Source: Eubacteriales bacterium mix99
GTDB lineage: Bacteria > Bacillota > Clostridia > Caldicoprobacterales > DTU083
Direction: 5' to 3'
Assembly (NCBI GenBank): GCA_038396605.1
Contig: CP121690.1
Location: forward strand, 962,500 to 1,026,499
DNA: 64,000 nucleotides
The notes beneath the pieces are model-generated. The model was not told the DNA's origin and searched no databases. It worked only from the letters and a program-made list of their open reading frames with translations. The position numbers and the translations under genes are program-made. Each line of letters begins with the position of its first letter. Positions within the stretch are counted from its first letter, which is position 1. Shown piece after piece: positions 31,447-40,571 of the stretch.

Positions 31447-32412
31447 ATGTCTGATTCTCTGGCCCGTACAAAGACAAAGGGCTATCATTCCGCAAAAAGA
31501 AAGAAAACATGGGCTCTGACCAGCATGGTGCTGCCCGGTGCAATATGGCTTGTCCTTTTGCGGTATTTGCCGATGTTTGGTATCGTTCTGGCATTCAAGG
31601 ACTATAAGATATATACCAGGAACCCAACCCTGTTTCACAACATCCAGCACAGTGAATGGGTTGGATTGAAAAATTTTAAATTCCTGTTTACCACGACAGA
31701 CTCCTGGATCATGATCCGCAATACCATCGGTTACAATGCGCTGTGGATTGTCCTGGGCATTGTCATAGCGGTGACCTTTGCTGTTTTACTGAATGAACTA
31801 ACGAACCGGTTTGCAGCCAAGACCTATCAGACTTTAATGTTTTTTCCCTATTTCCTCAGTTGGGTGGTAGCCAGTTATTTTGTGCAGGCTTTTCTGGATC
31901 CGACCCGGGGACTGATCAGCAATCTTCAGAGAAATCTGGGAATGGAAGTCACCAGCTGGTACAATGAACCCAAGCCATGGCCTATCATTCTGACAATAGC
32001 CAATCTCTGGAAAAACGTCGGATATTCCACTGTTTTGTATCTGGCTGCCATTGCAGGCATTGACTCGACCCAATATGAAGCCGCAAGCATTGAGGGAGCC
32101 AACAAATGGCAGCAGGTCTGGCATATCACAATTCCCAATATCCGGCCCATGATTACCATCCTGTTTATTATGAACGTAGGAAAAATATTCAACGCGGATT
32201 TTGGCCTGTTCTATAATGTACCAATGAACTCCGGCCCGCTTTTCCCCACAACACAGGTCATTGATACTTACGTCTACAGGGCGCTGATGGCAACTTCCAA
32301 TCCGGGTATGAGTACAGCGGCCAGCCTTCTGCAGAACGTAGTGGGATTCATCTGCCTCATGGGCGCCAACACAATTGTTCGGAAACTGGATGAGGAAAGC
32401 AGTTTATTCTAA
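31447..32412 (+). CDS. Carbohydrate ABC transporter permease, LplB type
   Basis: 321 residues, six membrane helices, LRYLPMFGIVLAFKDYKIY near the N-terminus and EAA loop EAASIEGANKWQQVWHITIP. Forms the channel with the next gene's product for uptake of an oligosaccharide. ATG 31447 has AAGGAGG 8 bases upstream. The 114-bp gap from the response regulator gene shows no clear promoter or terminator, so transcription may continue through. Confidence 0.94.
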   Translation: MSDSLARTKTKGYHSAKRKKTWALTSMVLPGAIWLVLLRYLPMFGIVLAFKDYKIYTRNPTLFHNIQHSEWVGLKNFKFLFTTTDSWIMIRNTIGYNALWIVLGIVIAVTFAVLLNELTNRFAAKTYQTLMFFPYFLSWVVASYFVQAFLDPTRGLISNLQRNLGMEVTSWYNEPKPWPIILTIANLWKNVGYSTVLYLAAIAGIDSTQYEAASIEGANKWQQVWHITIPNIRPMITILFIMNVGKIFNADFGLFYNVPMNSGPLFPTTQVIDTYVYRALMATSNPGMSTAASLLQNVVGFICLMGANTIVRKLDEESSLF

Positions 32413-32427
32413 GGGAGGAAAAGAAAA

Positions 32428-33375
32428 ATGGCAAGAGTGGAAACGATGACGTTCTCTCATACCGAAAAGAAAAGAAAAGCACGGATGAATACAGTCAGCC
32501 GGCCTGCTGAGTTCGTAATTCATATTGTCCTTATTTTATTCTGCCTGGTTTGTGTGATACCTTTTATTTTTGTCGGAATCATATCCTTTACATCAGAGGA
32601 GAGCATCCGGGAAATCGGATATTCCTTTCTCCCAAAGAAGCTTTCCCTCCAGGCCTACCGATATGTCTTTGATTTGGGGGATCAGCTGTGGCGTTCTTAT
32701 TTCAACAGCTTTTACATTACCATCGCCGGAACCTTCCTCAGCGTTCTGATCAGCGTATTGTATTCCTATGCACTTTTCCGGAAGGATTATAAATATCGCA
32801 GGTTCTTTACTGTATTCTGCTTCTTTACCATGCTGTTCGGAGGAGGTCTGGCTCCCACTTACATGGTCTGCAAGAATTTACTGAGACTGAGTGACAACTA
32901 TGCTGCATTGATCGTGCCGACGCTGCTCAACCCCTTTAACGTGATTATCATGCGGACCTTTTTTCAGACTTCCATTCCGCTTGATTTGCTGGATTCCGCT
33001 GCCATTGACGGCAGTGGGGAATATCATACCCTGTTTCATATTGTTCTTCCCATCTCCAAGCCCGGCATTGCTTCCATTTCCCTGCTGACCTCCCTGGCCT
33101 ATTGGAATGAGTGGTTTCTTTCCATGCTGTATATACGGGACGCGAAATATTATCCCCTTCAGTATCTGCTGATGAGAATGCAGAATCAGGTGGATTTTTT
33201 AGTAAAAAACAGTTCCAAAATCGGACCGGAGGCGGCAAAAATTATGAGGGACCTTCCTCAGGAAAGTCTGCGGATGGCCCTGGTGGTCCTGATCGTCATA
33301 CCCATTGCCTTTGCCTATCCTTTCTTTCAGCGCTATATTATCAGCGGCCTTACCATTGGATCCATCAAAGGCTGA
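32428..33375 (+). CDS. Carbohydrate ABC transporter permease, LplC type
   Basis: 315 residues, six membrane helices, EAA loop DSAAIDGSGEYHTLFHIVLP, and C-terminal QRYIISGLTIGSIKG as in LplC/YtcP proteins. GGGAGG precedes ATG 32428. It lies 15 bases after the other permease and 133 bases before the binding protein gene. Confidence 0.94.
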   Translation: MARVETMTFSHTEKKRKARMNTVSRPAEFVIHIVLILFCLVCVIPFIFVGIISFTSEESIREIGYSFLPKKLSLQAYRYVFDLGDQLWRSYFNSFYITIAGTFLSVLISVLYSYALFRKDYKYRRFFTVFCFFTMLFGGGLAPTYMVCKNLLRLSDNYAALIVPTLLNPFNVIIMRTFFQTSIPLDLLDSAAIDGSGEYHTLFHIVLPISKPGIASISLLTSLAYWNEWFLSMLYIRDAKYYPLQYLLMRMQNQVDFLVKNSSKIGPEAAKIMRDLPQESLRMALVVLIVIPIAFAYPFFQRYIISGLTIGSIKG

Positions 33376-33508
33376 ACCAGGACAGAAGCGAAACTGCGGG
33401 GCAAAATGGCTTGTACCAATCGGTAAGAACAGCTGACAGAAGCTGCCGGCTGCTTACAATACAATATACCTGTTATCAAATCATTATCAATAAGGGGGAA
33501 GATCCATC

Positions 33509-35155
33509 ATGAAAAGGAAATTGTCCGTGAAAAAATTGCTCTCCGTGACTTTGATCCTGACACTCCTAATGACTGCTTTTGCCGGCTGCGGCACAAAAGA
33601 CAAAGACGTTGCAGACAAAAATGTCACTCCCGACTCCACGGAAAAGGCAGAGGGCAAAAAATCGGAAGATGAAAAGTCCGGTCAGGCAAAATCCGGGGAC
33701 AAGGATACCTCCCGGCCGGTTACATTGACATGGTATCTGCATGGCAGCAATGTCACCGATGACAAGGAGGTCCTGGAAAAGGCAAATGAATATCTGAAGG
33801 AAAAGATCAATGTTACTTTAAAACCCATTTGGGGTACCTGGGGAGACTTCGATGAGAATGTCGTTCTGTCCATTCAGGGCGGAGACGACGTGGACATCTA
33901 CTTTACCTGTTCCTGGAGTGCTGATGAATACAATGCCTATGCACGGAAGGGCGCCTGGCTGCGTCTGGACGACCCGAAAAACAATCTTATTGAAAAATAT
34001 GCCTCGGATCTTTGGAAACAACTGCCGGACGTTCTGATTCAGGGCGCCAAGATTCCAGGAAAAGACGGAATGGGGGTATATGCCATTCCGGGGTACAAAG
34101 ACCTCGCCACACAAAATTGCTGGGACCTCAACATGGACCTGATGAAAAAGTACGGTTATACTGCGGACGATATCAGGAATACGGATTATTACGGATTCGG
34201 AGACATCCTGAAAACCGTCAGGGAAGGCGAAGGGAAAAATTTCTATCCACTGCTGATTGAAGGCGCCGTTCTGGAACGGATGGTGACCAACAGTATTATC
34301 GTTACCGGCGACTCCGGAACAAACAACCTGCTTTCCTATTACATTGATCCCAATGATGTTTCCGCCGAAGGGCCCTATGCAAATAAAATCCTGAGCAAGT
34401 TTGAAACAGACGAATATAAAAAATTTGTGGAGAAGACACGGGAATACTTTGATGCCGGCTATATCGATCCCGCCATGGGCAATCCCAACCAGGCCAATGA
34501 TGTGCGCAGTGCCAAACAACTGACCGGGGAATATCTGATCGGCACCCAAAGCTATGCCCTGGGCTATGAAGCACAGGCAGGCAAGGAACGGGGAATCGAA
34601 GTCGCCATGGTGCCCTGCACTCCGCCATATGTGGATACCACCTCCTCGCAGGGCGCAATGATGGCCGTATCCAGCTCTTCCAAAAATCCGGAAAGGGCTG
34701 TGATGTTCCTGAACCTCCTGAATACCGATCCGTATCTGATGACCCTTTTAAATTACGGAGTCGAGGGAACCCATTATGAGATGAAAGACAACATGGTGAA
34801 TTTCCTGGATAAACGGGACGATTATGTGCCGTGGACCAACGGTATGGGCAACATCACCCTGCTGCCTCCCCAAAAGGAACAGGGTGCAGATTTCCAGGAT
34901 CAGTTCCAGAAGTATTATGGTGCTGCCAGGAGCATTCCGATTCTCGGCTACTGTTTTGATTCCACCCCGGTGGAAGCGGAAGTGGGCGCATTATCCAATG
35001 TTGCAGCGGAATATGCATTGGCCCTGGACGCCGGAACCATCGATCCCAGGCAAAAGCTGCCGGAGTTCATTCAGAAATTAAAGGATAACGGGATCGATAA
35101 AATTGTGGAGGAAGCAAACAGGCAATTAACGGATTATCTGGCGAATGCTAAATAA
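33509..35155 (+). CDS. Extracellular solute-binding lipoprotein, LplA type
   Basis: 548 residues. Signal peptide with KRKLSVKK basic start, hydrophobic LLSVTLILTLLMTAFAGC and lipobox Cys about 27, then a charged K/E/S/D linker to about residue 70. Body typical of LplA-like oligosaccharide receptors (LEKANEYLKEKINVTLKP, WGTWGDFDE, SSQGAMMAVSSSSKNPERAV). Receptor for the permease pair just upstream. GGGGGAAG lies about 9 bases before ATG 33509. A strong terminator follows, ending the operon. Confidence 0.93.
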   Translation: MKRKLSVKKLLSVTLILTLLMTAFAGCGTKDKDVADKNVTPDSTEKAEGKKSEDEKSGQAKSGDKDTSRPVTLTWYLHGSNVTDDKEVLEKANEYLKEKINVTLKPIWGTWGDFDENVVLSIQGGDDVDIYFTCSWSADEYNAYARKGAWLRLDDPKNNLIEKYASDLWKQLPDVLIQGAKIPGKDGMGVYAIPGYKDLATQNCWDLNMDLMKKYGYTADDIRNTDYYGFGDILKTVREGEGKNFYPLLIEGAVLERMVTNSIIVTGDSGTNNLLSYYIDPNDVSAEGPYANKILSKFETDEYKKFVEKTREYFDAGYIDPAMGNPNQANDVRSAKQLTGEYLIGTQSYALGYEAQAGKERGIEVAMVPCTPPYVDTTSSQGAMMAVSSSSKNPERAVMFLNLLNTDPYLMTLLNYGVEGTHYEMKDNMVNFLDKRDDYVPWTNGMGNITLLPPQKEQGADFQDQFQKYYGAARSIPILGYCFDSTPVEAEVGALSNVAAEYALALDAGTIDPRQKLPEFIQKLKDNGIDKIVEEANRQLTDYLANAK

Positions 35156-35190
35156 ATTATGAAGGAACCTTTGGGGGTTGGGTTTGAAAG

Positions 35191-35236
35191 AGGACCGGAG
35201 CATTGCCGTTTTTCTGCGGCAGGCTCCGGTCCTTTT
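35191..35236 (+). terminator. Intrinsic terminator of the ABC transporter operon
   Basis: GGACCGGAGC pairs with GCTCCGGTCC, continued inward by TGCCG/CGGCA, loop TTTTTCTG, followed by TTTTGG. About 15 pairs. Confidence 0.92.
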
Positions 35237-35335
35237 GGATAACACCCTGCATTACATCATGGACAGCTGAAATGCACGCAACAAACTGCATTATGGACAG
35301 CATGCCCGACAGCATGATGTTTCCATAATGGATTG

Positions 35336-35725
35336 CTATTTTACGATATTTACAAACACCTTTCGATTCCGCGGCCCGTCAAATTCGCAGAAGTAAATGC
35401 TCTGCCAGATACCCAGCTTCAAGGCTCCGTTTTCGATCAGGACATGGCAGGAGGACCCCATCAGGGAAGCCTTGATATGAGCATGGGAATTGCCTTCAAA
35501 ATGCCGATACCCGTTTTGCTCCGGAAATGCCTTTTCCAGTCCGTATATAATATCCCTCACCACATCCGGGTCCGCATTTTCATTGATCGTCACCCCGGCC
35601 GTCGTGTGCGGAACAAAAACGACGGCCTGTCCCGACTGCACCCCGCTTTCCCGAACAGCCTGTCTCACCAGATCCGTGATATTGACAAACTCCTGTGCTT
35701 TTGTTGTGTTTATGGAATACTCCAT
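35336..35725 (-). CDS. yjbQ: YjbQ-family protein (UPF0047; secondary thiamine-phosphate synthase)
   Basis: 129 residues with the family blocks VFVPHTTAGVTINENADPDV, HFEGNSHAHIKASLMGSS and LGIWQSIYFCEFDGPRNRKV; conserved His, Asn and Asp residues line a cavity. Family members have weak thiamine-phosphate synthase activity able to rescue thiE mutants, while the main role is uncertain. GGAGG lies 7-8 bases before ATG 35725. It is divergent from the glycoside-hydrolase gene. A link to the thi operon 31 kb away is possible but not shown by position. Confidence 0.93.
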   Translation of the reverse strand: MEYSINTTKAQEFVNITDLVRQAVRESGVQSGQAVVFVPHTTAGVTINENADPDVVRDIIYGLEKAFPEQNGYRHFEGNSHAHIKASLMGSSCHVLIENGALKLGIWQSIYFCEFDGPRNRKVFVNIVK

Positions 35726-35779
35726 TTTTAACCTCCGTTCTGTTCTGCTTCCATTCTTTCTTTTGTTTTCCCTCCCATC

Positions 35780-35861
35780 CTATTATATAAATCATATGAA
35801 TTCCTGTAAAGCAGACAAACCCGCTGCCAATGCAAACACGGGAATGAAAACATGGTATAAT
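35780..35861. promoter_or_regulatory. Divergent promoter region between yjbQ and the glycoside-hydrolase gene
   Basis: A TATAAT on the minus strand near 35780-35785 faces yjbQ; TATAAT at 35856-35861 on the plus strand faces the hydrolase gene. -35 elements are weak. Confidence 0.45.
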
Positions 35862-35899
35862 ACGGGAGAAGATCAGGAAAAATCAAAGGGGTGACCAAT

Positions 35900-38488
35900 A
35901 TGGATCAACGTCTGACAGAGATACGAAAAGGAAAAACCGATAATTATCTGTTGCCTTTTTTCTGGCAGCACGAAGGACACACGGAGGCATTGCCGGAGGC
36001 GATTCAGAAAATATGGGAAAGCGGCTGCAGGGCTTTCTGTGTGGAATCCCGGCCGTATGAGGATTTTTGCGGTCCCAAATGGTGGGCGGACATGAAAATC
36101 ATATTGGAGGAAGCCAAAAAGCGGGACATGAAAGTCTGGGTCCTCGACGACAAACATTTCCCCACCGGCTTTGCCAACGGTCTGGTAAGGAAAAAATATC
36201 CGGAACGACGCCGATGGTTCCTGAGGGAACATCATGTTGACGTACTGGGCCCCATGAAAGGAGCTTCCCTGCTGGTTCCGCCCTGTGGGGAAGAGGAAAC
36301 CCTGTTGTCCGTCTGTGCTTATCGCCGTACCGGCAAGGAAGAAGAACTGACCGGGGAGCCCATCCTGTTTACGATTCCAACAGGGTCCCGGTTTCTTTGC
36401 TTTGATGTTCCGGAAGGCTGCTGGAGGGTCTTTTTCATTTTCCGCACCAGAAAGGGCTGTACCCGGGGCCGTGAATACTATATCGACATGCTGTCCCGGG
36501 AATCGGTTCAGGTACTGATGGAAGCGGTATATGAGCCCCATTATGAACATTTTCACGAATATTTCGGAAACACCCTGGCCGGATTCTTTTCCGATGAGCC
36601 CAGCCTGGACTGTCAGCATATTGGGCCCTGGGGACAGGATAAGGGCTCCTATTGCCGAACCGTGGGACAGCCGGGAGTTGCCCTGCCCTGGTCCGATGAA
36701 ATCATCCATCGGATGGAGAAGCATTCCATCCCCCATCCTGCTTCTGCACTCCCGGGCCTGTGGTATCCCATAAAAGGCTGTTCTCCTTCCATCCGGCTGG
36801 CGTACATGGATACGGTCACCCATTTATGGCGCAGGAATTTTTCCGGTCAGATCGGGGATTGGTGCCGCTCCCATGGGGTTCAGTATATCGGGCATATTAT
36901 AGAGGACATGAACGCTCATGCACGTCTTGGCTGCAGCGGCGGACATTTCTTCCGTTCCCTGGACGGACAGGATATGAGCGGTATCGATATCGTACTGCAT
37001 CAGGTGATTCCCGGAATGGCAGATTACCGGACTTCTGCCCGGATCTCCGGCGGTGTGGCCGATCCGGATTTCTTTCATTATATCCTTGCCCAGCTGGCAT
37101 CTTCCCAGGCACGTCTGAATCCCCGCATGAAGGGCCGGGCCATGTGTGAAGTGTTCGGCGCCTTTGGATGGGCGGAAGGAATACCATTCATGAAATGGCT
37201 GATGGATTTCCTCCTGGTACGGGGGATCAATCACTTTGTCCCGCATGCCTTTTCAGACAAATATCCGGATCCCGACTGTCCTCCCCACTTTTATGGGAAG
37301 GGCAACGATCCTCAGTTTGCCGGATTCAAAAAGTTGATGGAATATGTAAATCAGGTCAGCCATCTCCTGTCCGACAAGGAACGGCAGGTATCCGGCGCCG
37401 TGCTGTACCATGCCGAGGCGGAATGGATGAATGGGGAAGACTGCATGATGACACAGGTCCCGGCCAAACAGCTTTATGATGCGCAGGTCGATTATGACAT
37501 TGTACCTCTGGATGCACTGGAGAATGCTTTCGCAGAAAACGGAACCATGTGCATCAATGGACATGTCTATCAGTTCCTTGCCGTTCCCTGGGCAGCAGTT
37601 CTGCCGGAAAAGTTCTGGAATGCCGCCTGTCGCCTGCATCGTTGCGGGCTGCCCGTTTTCTTCCTGGATCAGGCTCCGTCTCATAAAGGGGAACTGCCCG
37701 GAAAAGTCGTACCCACGGAGGATTTCCCGGAAATCCTGTTTCAGCTGGATCTGGCTCATGATTACAGAGCACGGAATCATTTTCTACGGATCGGCTTTTT
37801 CCGTAAGATGGACGGGGAAAAGGAATGCTCCTGTTTTCTGCTGTTCAATGAAGCGGTCCATCAGGATACGGAAGCGAGAATTCTTCTGCCGGTATGCGGC
37901 GATTATCTGAAGCTGGACCTTCCGGGCGGAACCTGTTACAGGGGATATACAGCGGATGGAACCGTTTCAGTCCGGCTCAGACCGTATCAGTCGGAGATTC
38001 TGATATTCGATTCGTTTGACGAATCCTTTCCGGTACAGTTCCAGGAAGAGCCGGAATGGGTATCGCAGGGTGTCCTCCCCCTCCCATGGGATATTTCCCG
38101 GAAAGAGATGGGAAAGGATGAGGAATTTATCCCTTATCGGACGGAATCGAATCTGTTCAACATCACAGGCCCGGACGGGGATCCGTCTTTCTCTGGTCTG
38201 ATCCGTTACAAAGTCAAATTTCCGTTGAAGGAAAAAAAGCCCCTCCTGCTGGATCTGGGGGAAGTCGGACAGACGGCTCAGGTTTTCCTGAATGGCCAGG
38301 ATCTCGGAATACGGATCTGCAAGCCCTATTGCTGGAACATCGGAAAAGAGGTAAAGAAAGGATCCAACACCCTGGAAATCATCGTGGCCAACACTTTGGT
38401 GCAGCGTATTCCGGATCCATTTTCCTGCTACATGCAGATTCCGCCCAGTGGTTTGCTGGGCCCGGTGACCCTTTCCTCCCAAAGATAA
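35900..38488 (+). CDS. Large glycoside hydrolase-like protein with C-terminal jelly-roll domain (GH106-like)
   Basis: 862 residues, no signal peptide, so probably cytoplasmic. N-terminal barrel-like region (about 10-330) with AIQKIWESGCRAFCVESRP, WVLDDKHFPTGFANG and a FFSDEPSL acidic motif that could be catalytic; a middle part (350-560) with NHFVPHAFSDKYPDPDCPPHF and VSGAVLYHAEAEWMNGEDCM; a C-terminal galactose-binding jelly roll (about 740-860: LLLDLGEVGQTAQVFLNGQD, NTLEIIVANTLVQRI). The layout matches alpha-L-rhamnosidase GH106-like and related uncharacterised hydrolases. ATG 35900 is preferred: AAAGGGGTG lies 5-8 bases upstream and covers the alternative GTG 35891. It may process sugars taken up by the adjacent transporter. 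Confidence 0.75.
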   Translation: MDQRLTEIRKGKTDNYLLPFFWQHEGHTEALPEAIQKIWESGCRAFCVESRPYEDFCGPKWWADMKIILEEAKKRDMKVWVLDDKHFPTGFANGLVRKKYPERRRWFLREHHVDVLGPMKGASLLVPPCGEEETLLSVCAYRRTGKEEELTGEPILFTIPTGSRFLCFDVPEGCWRVFFIFRTRKGCTRGREYYIDMLSRESVQVLMEAVYEPHYEHFHEYFGNTLAGFFSDEPSLDCQHIGPWGQDKGSYCRTVGQPGVALPWSDEIIHRMEKHSIPHPASALPGLWYPIKGCSPSIRLAYMDTVTHLWRRNFSGQIGDWCRSHGVQYIGHIIEDMNAHARLGCSGGHFFRSLDGQDMSGIDIVLHQVIPGMADYRTSARISGGVADPDFFHYILAQLASSQARLNPRMKGRAMCEVFGAFGWAEGIPFMKWLMDFLLVRGINHFVPHAFSDKYPDPDCPPHFYGKGNDPQFAGFKKLMEYVNQVSHLLSDKERQVSGAVLYHAEAEWMNGEDCMMTQVPAKQLYDAQVDYDIVPLDALENAFAENGTMCINGHVYQFLAVPWAAVLPEKFWNAACRLHRCGLPVFFLDQAPSHKGELPGKVVPTEDFPEILFQLDLAHDYRARNHFLRIGFFRKMDGEKECSCFLLFNEAVHQDTEARILLPVCGDYLKLDLPGGTCYRGYTADGTVSVRLRPYQSEILIFDSFDESFPVQFQEEPEWVSQGVLPLPWDISRKEMGKDEEFIPYRTESNLFNITGPDGDPSFSGLIRYKVKFPLKEKKPLLLDLGEVGQTAQVFLNGQDLGIRICKPYCWNIGKEVKKGSNTLEIIVANTLVQRIPDPFSCYMQIPPSGLLGPVTLSSQR

Positions 38489-38510
38489 TCACAGATCCGG
38501 GGATCACGGA

Positions 38511-38582
38511 TTGCAGCAGAAACTTTCTTGTGATATTATAATTTCTGAAACGCAGTCCTGTTTCAAACAACAGGACCACGTC
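38511..38582 (+). promoter_or_regulatory. Probable argS promoter and leader hairpin
   Basis: -35 TTGCAG (38511-38516), 17-bp spacer, -10 TATTAT (38534-38539), overlapping a second TATAAT (38537-38542). A perfect hairpin GTCCTGTT-TCAAAC-AACAGGAC (38554-38575) follows but lacks a T-run. I see no T-box motif in 38583-38683. Confidence 0.5.
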
Positions 38583-38683
38583 TAACAGGGGATATCACAG
38601 GCAGGGATAAGATGAAAAAGATATCAGGACTCCCTATTTTGGTTTCCTGATAAACAATAATGTTTTTGAAAGAGGTTTAACGA

Positions 38684-40495
38684 ATGTTTGATGCAAAATC
38701 GGAAATTTCCAGACTGCTGGCCCCCGGAATACCGGAAATTGAGCCGCAGCAGATCCACGATATGCTGGAGGTGCCACCTAACCCGGAAATGGGGGATCTG
38801 GCCCTTCCCTGTTTTAAGCTGAGCAGGATTCTGAAAAAATCCCCGGTGCGGATTGCTGAGGATCTCTCTGCCATCGTTTCAAAGAAGGGCAGCACGGAAG
38901 ACATTGACCGGATTGAGGCAGTATCCGGTTACCTGAATATTTTTCTGAACAAAAGTGTGTACATCCGAAAAATCCTGAGCGAAATACTGCAGGAAGGAAA
39001 TTCCTACGGCTCCTCGGATATCGGCAGGGGAAAGACTGTTGTCATTGACTACTCTTCCCCCAATATTGCAAAGCCGTTTCATGTAGGTCATCTGCGCTCC
39101 ACTTCCATTGGAAACTCCCTGTATCAGATTTTTGCCTTCATGGGCTACCGTTGTGTCGGCATCAATCACCTTGGAGATTGGGGAACCCAGTTCGGCAAAC
39201 TCATCGTGGCCTACAAAAAATGGGGATCAGAGCATGCCGTCCAGGAAAATCTGATTGATGAGCTGGTTGCCCTATATGTTAAATTCCATAAGGAAGCGGA
39301 AAAGGATCCTTCCCTGAATGAGGAAGCGAGGGAATGGTTTACACGCCTGGAGCAGGGAAATGAAGAAGCCCGTTCCCTTTGGCGCTGGTTCATTGACATC
39401 AGCATGGAGGAATATAAAAAAGTTTATGATCTGTTGGGGGTCGAATTTGACGCCTATACCGGTGAGTCCTTTTATAATGACAAGATGGAGCCGGTGATTG
39501 AGGAACTGAAGGGAAAAAATCTTCTGAAGGAAAGCAAGGGAGCTATGGTGGTGGATCTGGAAAAGGAAGGCATGCCTCCCTGCCTGATCCTGAAAACCGA
39601 CGGCAGCACTTTGTATGCCACCCGGGACATTACCGCGGCCATCTATCGAAAAAATACCTATCATTTTGACAAGTGCATTTATGTCACCGGCGTTTCCCAG
39701 AGCCTGCACTTCAAGCAATGGTTCAAGGTGATAGAAAAGATGGGTTATAGCTGGTATAAGGGCCTGTATCATGTACCATTCGGCACAGTCAGCATCGGCG
39801 GGGAAAAATTGGCCACCCGTACCGGAAAAGTGGTACTGCTGGACGATATCCTGTCCAGAGCCATCCAAAAGACCAGAGCAACCATTGAAGAAAAAAATCC
39901 GGATCTGGAAAACAAGGAGGAAGTGGCGAAGCAGATGGGCGTAGGTGCCGTGATCTTCAGCGATTTGTTCAGCAACCGGATCAAGGACGTCTCCTTCTCC
40001 TGGGATGAAGTCCTGAACTTTGACGGGGAAACCGGTCCTTATGTGCAATATACCCATGCGAGAGCCTGCAGTGTACTCCGCAGGGCAGAGGACGGGAAAA
40101 CGATAAGAACCTCAGTGGAAACCGATCCGGCAGGCAAAAGCAGCAAAGCAGGCCATGAAATGGGTTGTCCCGGAGAAATGACTTCAAAATCCGCTTCTGC
40201 AGATGCGGATTTTGACAGCAGCCTGCTTTCCAGTAAAGAAGAATACCAGCTGGTCCGGGTCCTGTCCGTCTTCCCGGATAAAGTAAAACAGGCATTGGAT
40301 GATCTGGAGCCTTCCATACTGACCCGCTATCTGGTGGAGCTGGCAAAGGAATTCAACCGGTTCTACCACGAACATCCCATACTGGTGAAAGAAAAAGGTC
40401 TCCGAAAAGCACGGCTGGCATTGGTACAGGCAACAAAAGCCACTCTTGCCACTGGTCTAAGACTGATTGGTCTTCATGCACCGGAGAAAGTCTGA
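38684..40495 (+). CDS. argS: Arginyl-tRNA synthetase
   Basis: Charges tRNA-Arg with arginine. 603 residues. Class I: SSPNIAKPFHVGHLRSTSIGN (HIGH-type motif), NHLGDWGTQFGKL, and a C-terminal anticodon domain (LVRVLSVFPDKVKQALDDLEPS to LRLIGLHAPEKV). The usual KMSK motif is replaced by the degenerate LATRTGKVVLLDD region, as in many ArgRS. Residues about 468-508 (GKTIRTSVETDPAGKSSK to SADADFDSS) form an insertion of low conservation that contains a near-perfect DNA palindrome. AGAGGT is 9 bases upstream of ATG 38684. It is followed by murG. Confidence 0.96.
   Translation: MFDAKSEISRLLAPGIPEIEPQQIHDMLEVPPNPEMGDLALPCFKLSRILKKSPVRIAEDLSAIVSKKGSTEDIDRIEAVSGYLNIFLNKSVYIRKILSEILQEGNSYGSSDIGRGKTVVIDYSSPNIAKPFHVGHLRSTSIGNSLYQIFAFMGYRCVGINHLGDWGTQFGKLIVAYKKWGSEHAVQENLIDELVALYVKFHKEAEKDPSLNEEAREWFTRLEQGNEEARSLWRWFIDISMEEYKKVYDLLGVEFDAYTGESFYNDKMEPVIEELKGKNLLKESKGAMVVDLEKEGMPPCLILKTDGSTLYATRDITAAIYRKNTYHFDKCIYVTGVSQSLHFKQWFKVIEKMGYSWYKGLYHVPFGTVSIGGEKLATRTGKVVLLDDILSRAIQKTRATIEEKNPDLENKEEVAKQMGVGAVIFSDLFSNRIKDVSFSWDEVLNFDGETGPYVQYTHARACSVLRRAEDGKTIRTSVETDPAGKSSKAGHEMGCPGEMTSKSASADADFDSSLLSSKEEYQLVRVLSVFPDKVKQALDDLEPSILTRYLVELAKEFNRFYHEHPILVKEKGLRKARLALVQATKATLATGLRLIGLHAPEKV
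40185..40214. repeat. 30-bp near-perfect palindrome inside argS
   Basis: CAAAATCCGC (40185-40194) and GCGGATTTTG (40205-40214) are exact inverted repeats; the 10 bases between (TTCTGCAGAT) are themselves palindromic except for the outer pair. It encodes part of the non-conserved insertion of ArgRS. Confidence 0.9.
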
Positions 40496-40571
40496 TCGGT
40501 ACTTCGGGCAATCCGTGCAATCCAACAAAAACCGATGATTTTTTTCAATAAGTTTTGGGGAGATGTTTTTC

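Noticed and set aside
38583-38683. T-box upstream of argS
   Set aside because: No AGGGTGGNAACGCG-like motif is present; only a short hairpin without a T-run is seen further upstream.
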